Assembly (NCBI RefSeq): GCF_964204645.1 | Contig: NC_134029.1 | Coordinates: 20,044,450-20,108,449, forward strand | Source of the DNA: Tubulanus polymorphus | Taxonomy: Eukaryota; Nemertea; Palaeonemertea; Tubulaniformes; Tubulanidae | Length of the DNA stretch: 64,000 nucleotides | Direction: 5' to 3' | In this document: positions 57,801 through 64,000 of the stretch, in pieces | Position numbering within the stretch: the first letter of the stretch is position 1 | Layout of the letters: each line of letters begins with the position of its first letter | Notes under the pieces: model-generated | Seen by the model: only the letters and a program-made list of their open reading frames with translations | Told to the model about the DNA's origin: nothing | The model's database searches: none | Made by a program: the position numbers and the translations under genes

Positions 57801-60587
57801 CAGTGTCCCATTAGAAATCATTCACTATTCCATTGCAGCTCCACACTTTTTTTTCGGTTTCAATTTTCAATCGTGAAAAACGGATCTGCAATTGATAGAT
57901 TGGCTGGTCCGGAGAAATACGGAAAGAAAATTCCTCATTCGGTTTAATTTAGGGCATAATTTTGCATTGCTCCTGTTGGTATTGGCTTCGTTTTTTTTTT
58001 CCGCGCTCAAATCTTTCTCGCACAAGATTGCGCTGTCGCTGATTTCCGCGCGTTCTCTGAACAATCCTAATTCTAATCGAATCGAATTTGTGCTTGTTTT
58101 TGTCAGGTATGACTTTCAACTGGGGTGCCCTATTAGGCTGGGCAGCAGTTCATGGAAGTTGTGCGTGGCCGACTGTTGTACCCTTGTACCTTTCGGGCAT
58201 AGCTTGGACTTTAATATATGACACCATATACGCGCATCAAGTGAGTAGAAAATTTCATCAAAACAAAAACAAAATTGCCTTGTTCATCACTGTTTGGAAG
58301 CTTGACTTATATCAGTGTCACGATTCCATTGATGATACGTAATATCGACGGTTTACATCGGCTAGTTCGGTTTTCTGGAAATAACATATTATTCTAGTGA
58401 TTGAATTAATTAGAAAGAGCTAAATGATTCACGTGCCGTGGGTTTCATACTGAAATTGGTGTTGGGTTTTCATATATACGATGTGAAAATATAACCGGGC
58501 ATTACACTATTTTACTTGCGCGCTGTTAATTCTTTGTTGGCTTTTCGCGAATGAAATAGATTCACCCTGATTGGGAGTGGATGTCAATGAATCAAAACCC
58601 TTCACCTCGCCCCGAATAGCTTCTCTTACACGTGCTTTCCTTCCTTTCGAAATATGAAATCTATCATCATCTCAATCACGATGGCTCGCTGCAGATTAAG
58701 AATCGCTGTCCAGCCTAAGGGGTGTGTTCAGAATACGAAAAATAAATACTTTGTACAAATTTCTAAAATGTGACGTTGTAAATCAGCAGCTGCAACCCCT
58801 CTGTGAAATTCAATGGTATCTTTTTATTTTTTTCTTAGCATGGACGTATGATTTTGATTATTCGGCTTCTTTTATTAAGATGATGCATTACGCATAAGAT
58901 CAAATAACTTACTATTCACCCATAAGCTAATTCAGACATTAATGAAGCTTCTTTGCTTGTTATCGGAAATAAATATCGTTACGATTAGTTATTTTGTCTT
59001 CAATAACATGTACCTTATTTTTTTCTTATCATTTATTTGCACAAACAAAGAAACCTTTTTTTCTTTTTTTACTTATTTGTTCGCCGTGCTTTAACTGTCG
59101 CTGCGCAATCCTTATAAGTAACAATTTAGCGTCCATTGAATTTGAAGGCTGTCTTACGATAAATTGTGTTTAGATGATGCAGAGACAATTGGAATTACAA
59201 AATGTATGTCGCGCGAAGAGATGTTGTATCAAATCAGTAAACACAAAGACCGGTATTACTTCGTAGGTTAACTCGATTTTGTTAAAAGTACAAGCTTTTG
59301 CAGCTAGGGCATAGCAGCTTCATCAGGTAATTGAGTGATCACTGACGCGATGAAGCTAGTATGCATTAGTAGCAAAAGCTCATATTTATAATAAAATCAC
59401 ATTAACATCGAAGTAGTACTCAGTCTTTGCGTTTACTGAAATGTATATCACGTGTAGTAAACCTCGCCTAACTCCGACGAACTGGTACTGGAAAAATTGG
59501 TCAGAAGTTAACGAAGTCAGAGTTTAGGATAGGAAAATATGTTAGGAAGCTTGAAAATGATTTTGTTGTTGTCCGAGTTTGCCATGTCCGAGTAAAGCAA
59601 GGTTTACTGTATTACAGCAGCATTTAAAAACCGATTTACATAAAACACCCTTCAAACATCTGGTCTTCGGTGTTTCAAACCATTTCCTCTTATGTTGAAT
59701 GCATTGTTTTCCTAGAAGTTTTTATTTCGATCGTTGAAACTGATTTTCTCGATGCGTGATTGTATTCAAATACTTTTACAGGATAAAACCGACGATATTT
59801 TGATCGGCGTTAAATCAACGGCGTTGAAATTCGGCGAGCAGACGAAATATTGGGTATCCGGATTCAGCGTGGCGATGCTGGGCGGATTGGTATCGGCCGG
59901 ATACATGTGCGATCAGACATGGCCGTTCTATACAGCAGTGGGCATAGCCGGAGCTCATCTAGCTAAACAGGTCAGTTGTCTGCAGGTGTAGGCTGCATTT
60001 GTCTCTGAAACCAGTTCTCCTAAAGCAGGGAGCACACTCGGCGATTTTTCCACCTTCAATAGCGTTTGAAAATTTTACTGGCGATTGAATCCGCAATCAC
60101 GCAGAGATAATTCTGTTCGGGGCAAATTGGCTATTTCACAAATAAAGGTTTTTTCACAAAAAGCGGCCCCCTCGGTTGCCTAATCGAGTCGCTGAAAGTG
60201 CCACCTACTCGGTGCAAAAGAATTGGCAGTTGAGTGCGGGCATTCAGTCACAACGATAATCACCTAGTTTATCACTGGCTTAAACTGATTTCGCTAAGAA
60301 AGTTAATGCAAGCTAAGAAGCTTCATTTCAAAAACTGGCAATTCATCTAGGGCTTGTAATTGCTACCTGCTTATATTGTTCATCTATGTTTTACTCGCTG
60401 CTTTTTCCAGATTTACACGTTAGATATGGACGATCCCGACGACTGTTTCCGCAAATTCTGTTCTAATAAACAGCTTGGTTTATGGCTGTTCGGCGGAGTC
60501 GTGTTGGGCACGTTGTTGAAGACGTCTGCTGCAGATGAGGAGACCGAGGTATCCGACGATACTGTATTCACCGAAACTGTTAAATGA
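54427..60587 (+). CDS. COQ2: COQ2, 4-hydroxybenzoate polyprenyltransferase, with alternative exons 4e/4a
   Basis: COQ2 is the inner-mitochondrial-membrane UbiA-type enzyme that attaches the polyprenyl tail to the benzoate ring in quinone synthesis. Exons: 54427-54847, 55584-55872, 56629-56714, then 57024-57154 (4e) or 58107-58240 (4a), 59782-59970 and 60411-60587. With 4a the sum is 1296 nt (431 residues); with 4e, 1293 nt (430 residues). The N-terminus is Arg/Ser-rich, as expected of a mitochondrial targeting signal. The first aspartate motif is NDMWDKDID (186-194); the second, [13 protein letters not shown], is split by the exon 4/5 junction. About eight hydrophobic helices are visible. The two exons 4 suggest a choice between ubiquinone and rhodoquinone precursors. 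Confidence 0.96.
54848..55583 (+). other. COQ2 intron 1
   Basis: GT-AG intron of 736 bp. I see no repeats or exons of note. Confidence 0.85.
55584..55872 (+). CDS. COQ2: COQ2 exon 2 (first aspartate-rich motif)
   Basis: Acceptor TTTTATAG, donor GTACGT. It encodes [17 protein letters not shown], then [20 protein letters not shown] and [23 protein letters not shown] is the Mg-diphosphate-binding motif of the UbiA family. It ends LNWY and a split Ser codon. Confidence 0.97.
55873..56628 (+). other. COQ2 intron 2
   Basis: 756 bp with a short palindromic MITE-like element (56275-56395) preceded by diverged GAGCAACTGGCT fragments. Confidence 0.85.
56275..56395. mobile_element. Short palindromic MITE-like element
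   Basis: CTGGACCCAGTTCCACAGTG on the left; CAACTGTTGAACTGGGTCC on the right; interior GAGTTAA/TTAACTC arms pair. Confidence 0.75.
56629..56714 (+). CDS. COQ2: COQ2 exon 3
   Basis: Acceptor ATTTTCAG, donor GTACGT. It encodes [20 protein letters not shown] and TYWPQIVL, a conserved COQ2 segment (YP..KR..YWPQ). The last nucleotide begins the Gly codon completed by either exon 4. Confidence 0.95.
56715..57023 (+). other. COQ2 intron 3
   Basis: 309-bp intron, A/T-rich with runs of A; nothing further seen. Confidence 0.85.
57024..57154 (+). CDS. COQ2: COQ2 alternative exon 4e (rhodoquinone-type candidate, 131 nt)
   Basis: The acceptor TTCTCTCAG ends at 57023 and the donor GTGAGT starts at 57155. 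It encodes [20 protein letters not shown], then [18 protein letters not shown]. Compared with exon 4a it has Leu for Phe (TLN/TFN, residue 269), Val for Ala (GVLL/GALL), Ser for Gly (SSI/SGI), and Cys for Leu (WTC/WTL), and one residue fewer. These are places where human COQ2 agrees with 4a, so 4e is the derived copy. Both splice sites are intact. The 'e' name follows the nematode naming and is an inference. Confidence 0.93.
57155..58106 (+). other. Intron between COQ2 exons 4e and 4a
   Basis: 952 bp. No third exon copy is visible. An RNA structure that enforces the choice could be here, but I could not identify paired elements by eye. Confidence 0.7.
58107..58240 (+). CDS. COQ2: COQ2 alternative exon 4a (ubiquinone-type, 134 nt)
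   Basis: The acceptor TTTTGTCAG ends at 58106 and the donor GTGAGT starts at 58241. It encodes [20 protein letters not shown], then [29 protein letters not shown] and [14 protein letters not shown] match vertebrate COQ2, so this is the ancestral, ubiquinone-type version. It begins and ends in the same phases as 4e, and the two cannot both be included without a frameshift. Confidence 0.95.
58241..59781 (+). other. COQ2 intron 4 with foldback element
   Basis: 1.5 kb, AT-rich; holds the foldback element at 59235-59438. No exon seen. Confidence 0.85.
59235..59438. mobile_element. Foldback element, GAGCTTTCGCTACTA family
   Basis: Ends CAGTAAACACAAAGACCGGT and GTCTTTGCGTTTACTG are inverted complements with a few changes. 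The interior has CAAGCTTTTGCAGC and TAGCAAAAGCTCAT. Confidence 0.75.
59782..59970 (+). CDS. COQ2: COQ2 exon 5 (second aspartate motif)
   Basis: Acceptor TTTTACAG, donor GTCAGT; phase 0, 63 codons. It encodes [20 protein letters not shown], then [13 protein letters not shown], closely matching DK.DD.LIG.KSTALRFG of the family. The leading DKTDD completes the motif begun in either exon 4. Confidence 0.97.
59971..60410 (+). other. COQ2 intron 5
   Basis: 440 bp; it includes a fragment of the TTTGGCCC family near 60085-60150 (CCGCAATCACGCAGAGATAA). Confidence 0.8.
60411..60587 (+). CDS. COQ2: COQ2 exon 6 (last)
   Basis: Acceptor CTTTTTCCAG. It encodes [20 protein letters not shown], then [16 protein letters not shown] and an acidic tail ending ETVK before TGA at 60585-60587. 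IYTLD and the ...NK.LG.. segment fit the COQ2 C-terminus. Confidence 0.96.
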   Translation: MYTLDMDDPDDCFRKFCSNKQLGLWLFGGVVLGTLLKTSAADEETEVSDDTVFTETVK

Positions 60588-61366
60588 GATATATCTCTGA
60601 GATGAGCCAAAGTTGTGTATTCTATATATAAACTTTCATTAAGCGAACTTGAACCACTTGAACTTGAGCCGAGACAAAACTTCGATCTCAACCATTGCGA
60701 AATGTGTTTTTAAGCATCATATGGAAAATTGCTAGAGATATGCGATTAGTTAAGTCTTATCACTCTCCAAGCTTTCCGAACAAAGATTGTGTCGTCTTAT
60801 TTATTGATGTTTATGAATGTAATGTCTCGAAAAGGAGGAAAAGTTGATGAAATATAACTTACATATGATATAAGTCGTATGCTTGTTTATTAAAGTGGTT
60901 TGCTCTGCTCAGTTCAATCATTTATGGTATGCTGCAGTAATAATTATCAATACATTCTTACCAAGTTAATACGTTTGCTGCCACCGTGATAATACAGCGC
61001 TACCCCCAATTACCACTATGGATTGGAATATACTCACAAGTCGGCGCTGAAGCCCTTACATCGTCAACCTTTGCTGAAATTGACTAATGCGTATTGAGAA
61101 TGAATCGGAGTTAGTTCACATTGCCGGCGAATCAAGAACCGTCATTAGCAAAGAAGCATCTGTTTTGCGTTTATTATGGTTCATGATGTTGTATAGTGTG
61201 GACGAAACATCTTCAAAGACTTCCTTTTCGACGAAGTACAGTGGAATATTGTTAATACTTCTCAGAATCTTGTGGGCAAAAGGGAAATTGTTGTATAAAA
61301 TGGGTATCGTATCTAAATCTTGAGCGATACGAATATGTTAACATGGGACATGCTGGAAATAATTGT

Positions 61367-61372
61367 AATAAA
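61367..61372 (+). terminator. Candidate COQ2 polyadenylation signal
   Basis: AATAAA about 780 bp after the COQ2 stop. Confidence 0.45.
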
Positions 61373-61625
61373 CAGCTTTCGTCTTAAGCAGAAACGTATT
61401 AACGAGGTCCAACAGTACTGATATACAATAAGCGACAATTAAAACGGGAACAATTTCATATGACTGTTAAGGTAACATTTATTTTCTCTCTTGCTATTTA
61501 CACATCAGTTAAACCGTAGTCATTTACAACTTTATGTACAGAGTTTTCAAAATGTGAACAAGAAGGAATGACGAAGCGTATGTACCCTGCTACAACACCG
61601 ATTTTAAGCTAAGCTATGCAGAACG

Positions 61626-61777
61626 GGGTCATTCATTTATTACGTACGCATTAGGGGAGGGGGTCGGTGCAATTGCGTACTGTAATGCTTAAGGTATACG
61701 AAAAAATGGCCGCTTTTGCGTACAGAGGGGGATTGAAAAATTAAAATTTTATGCGTACATAATTAATGAATGATCCC
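61626..61777. mobile_element. 152-bp MITE with ends GGGTCATTCATT
   Basis: Left GGGTCATTCATTTATTACGT and right AATTAATGAATGATCCC are inverted complements with few mismatches; TACGTACGCA and TGCGTACA extend the pairing. Confidence 0.75.
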
Positions 61778-63763
61778 AACTCGTATCGAATTTAAAGACG
61801 GCTGGAGAAAGTGATTTCGAAGGTGATGGATTTCGCTACCTATCAACAGCGCCAGAATATCAATTAATTACTTACATACTCTGATCGAAACACTTGACCT
61901 TGTCAATCAACAGATTACAAATCAACTCTGATACAGCTAACAATAGATTACAAATCAACTCTGATGCCACTAAAATAATACCATTTACTTAAAACATACA
62001 AATGCTGCCGAGACCTAAGCATAAAAACGAAATGAACGACAATGAACTGAAAATACTTAAACGATTATTAAATGCTCGCGATCACAGGCAAAAACAAGCA
62101 CTTGCGCATAAATTAACATTAACCATTCCACACGTAACATCAGATTATAAGCGTTATAAAATTAGTCGACAGAATTGAAATAAACAGTAGAAGCTAGAAC
62201 CTGATGCACCAAAACAATCGGGCACCAAAAATAAAATCGATGAAGAAATTACATGATTTCTTTTTTTAATCTTTTACTAAACTATAGTTCTCTTTTAACG
62301 CGTTACTACACGAAGCAGGAGGAATTACACTATTTCTATTATTATGCCATCAAAATTTATAGTTAAATACAAACTCGGTATATGTCTGCTGCCTCAGTAA
62401 CTAACAGAAATGATCAACAGAAATAATGGAATTATATCCATTTAAAAACAATCCCCAAAATGGTAGAACATATTTTCAACTTTTGAACAACTATATTTCT
62501 ATGTCCTTCTTAAGCCTAACTCGGGTCAAATAAGATCTGACCTAATCGTTGAGTGTTAAGGACTTGGCAACCAGTCGCCGCTTTTTCAGTCGGGGAACAT
62601 GAGTGTACTTACGACTGTTGAAACTGATCGCAGACCAGTCGTAAGCCGATCGGACATGTTATATTTCTTACTACGATCGGTATGGATCTTATGTGACGGA
62701 TCTTATGTGACCTGAGTGTACTTACAACCATTTGTAGCCAAAGAACAACGACGTACAAATCACACGACTTAGGCATTCGGTTCAAAATGATCGTGGATCT
62801 CAGGTGACCTTAGAATAGCTAAGATGTAACAAACGAGTCGTGGCTGAATCTGTGACTCGACCTCGCGATGTGACATGAGTTCTTAAGACTGAATTGCAGA
62901 CAATCTGAATCAGATCCAATCTTAGTGCGACCTGAGTATGGTGGTATAGTCCATATACTTGTTTTGCAAAAGTAAGTGAGGATATTAGAATTTTTGAAAA
63001 TGTATTTAATGAGATATGAGGGCGTTTTCTATTAAATAGCTGGTAGTGTAAATGTAGATGTATATATGTTATACTTGGAGCAGGAATGACGATGGGACAC
63101 AAAAATGAGATATTTTCATAAGACTCTCGGTCAAAAAAAGTTAGAAATATAAAATTTGGACCATTTATTATAATGTTAGTGAAGTTTGTTTAAGAGTTAA
63201 AACAATTGTTATTTTCTCTAAATACCGGGTAATCAATAGAGAATAATATAATATTGAGCACACCTATTTATTATACGTCAATTTGTGTAAGTCTTCGATT
63301 ACAAACTCTGTTCATTATTAAAACAATAAATAAAATAATGTCCCCCAATACCGACATTCGATTTTAAGAATAGCACATTTTTTTCTCCTAAATAACTTTC
63401 TAAAATATATCAGAGATATCATCGTTGATTTTCAAGCCTCTCAACTGCGATAATAAATAAAATCTTACCAAATGAATAACAAGAATATAATGTGAACATC
63501 TATCTGATTTAAACTCTTTTAATACGTAATACAGATATTCTTCTTATACGAAGTATCATCTTTTGGACAGCAGAGTTCTTCATATTTTTAGGCTATGTAC
63601 TAGCGTTGCTTTGAGCAACGGGCTGCAGACGTGTTTACTAATCGCGCACTCCGAAAGCGATTTCCGAGTGATATCCGTACGTTGCAATTATAATTCCCAG
63701 ATAAAATTTTGCAAATTTCCAGTTCGAAAAGCGTGCGGCGCATCTTCATCCGGGGGAGGGATG

Positions 63764-64000
63764 CTAGGTGCTGTCGTAGCCATCGTCGACTCCGCTAAGC
63801 ACGGCGTGTTCTTGCGAAATAGCCGCGAGCTCTTTGAGAAACTCTTCAAGAACGATGGCCGCGTAAACGGAGTTTTTCACCTTGATCGACTCGGCCGGGT
63901 CTGGTTGAATAGGCTGGATTATCGGTCGACTGTTTATGTAGCGGTATCCGCCGTGCAGCAGTTTCTCCAATCGTTGACCTTTCCTATCTTTATCCGGCTG
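63764..64000 (-). CDS. C-terminal exon of a FHIP/FAM160-family protein (5' part off the window)
   Basis: The minus-strand frame is open from the right edge to the stop at 63764-63766 (78 residues visible). It reads QPDKDRKGQRLEKLLHGGYR, then KNSVYAAIVLEEFLKELAAI and ends SGVDDGYDST. LEEF.KELAAI is the C-terminal signature I associate with the FHIP (FTS-Hook-interacting, formerly FAM160) proteins, which link Hook adaptors to dynein on early endosomes; AAIVLEEFLKELAAISQEHA would fit the FHIP2 group best. A start-like codon at 63970 is TTG and not the real start, because the frame continues upstream. The family call is from one short motif. Confidence 0.55.
   Translation of the reverse strand, partial: QPDKDRKGQRLEKLLHGGYRYINSRPIIQPIQPDPAESIKVKNSVYAAIVLEEFLKELAAISQEHAVLSGVDDGYDST

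Larger units (their letters stand above)
60588..63763. other. COQ2 3' UTR and intergenic region
   Basis: COQ2 and the gene at the right edge converge here. It holds a candidate polyA signal (61367), a short MITE (61626-61777) and repeated GATC/GTGACCT words near 62620-62900. An open frame at 61087-61323 has no family and is in the likely 3' UTR. Confidence 0.7.

Overview
The window is animal nuclear DNA: intron-rich genes with GT-AG (once GC-AG) junctions, many short non-autonomous DNA transposons, microsatellites and minisatellites, and no operons. The gene families are pan-metazoan. A COQ2 gene with two alternative copies of one exon, the arrangement known from animals that make rhodoquinone, points to a spiralian such as a mollusc or annelid. 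The species cannot be named from the sequence.

Layout, left to right. (1) 1-9171 is an intron or upstream flank full of repeats. (2) 9172-17439, plus strand, is the 3' half of a GALNT10-like polypeptide GalNAc-transferase; the first exons lie left of the window. It has two alternative exons for the catalytic loop (11253-11363 or 12123-12224) and two alternative last exons for the third lectin repeat (15128-15289 or 17275-17439). (3) 17440-25184 is intergenic between convergent genes. (4) 46866 down to 25185, minus strand, is an otopetrin-type proton channel in eight exons. Its splice phases join without error into 818 codons plus a stop. Intron 3 (10.3 kb) holds a 2.2-kb minisatellite. (5) 52991-48045, minus strand, is an uninterrupted 1648-codon reading frame for Integrator subunit 1 that stops where the family normally continues for several hundred residues. 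(6) 54427-60587, plus strand, is COQ2, with mutually exclusive exons 4e (57024-57154) and 4a (58107-58240). (7) 63764-64000, minus strand, is the last exon of a probable FHIP/FAM160-family protein that runs off the right edge.

The genes do not form one pathway: secretory O-glycosylation, a membrane proton channel, snRNA and transcription control, and mitochondrial quinone synthesis. What they share is exon duplication. Three tandem exon pairs in two genes each swap a stretch at or near a substrate-contacting site. The COQ2 pair is the most interesting result: it predicts a splicing switch between ubiquinone and rhodoquinone precursors, and therefore tolerance of low oxygen.

Most remaining sequence is repeats. 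There are at least six short inverted-repeat families (hAT-like CAGGG ends; TTAA/CCCTTT piggyBac-like; a family with TTTGGCCCGGGCC-type ends; a short palindromic GTTCCACAGT family; a GAGCTTTCGCTACTA foldback family; a 42-bp-TIR element), tRNA-like SINE heads, and several tandem arrays. All exon limits come from reading frames, splice consensus and homology recalled from memory; none was tested against transcripts.
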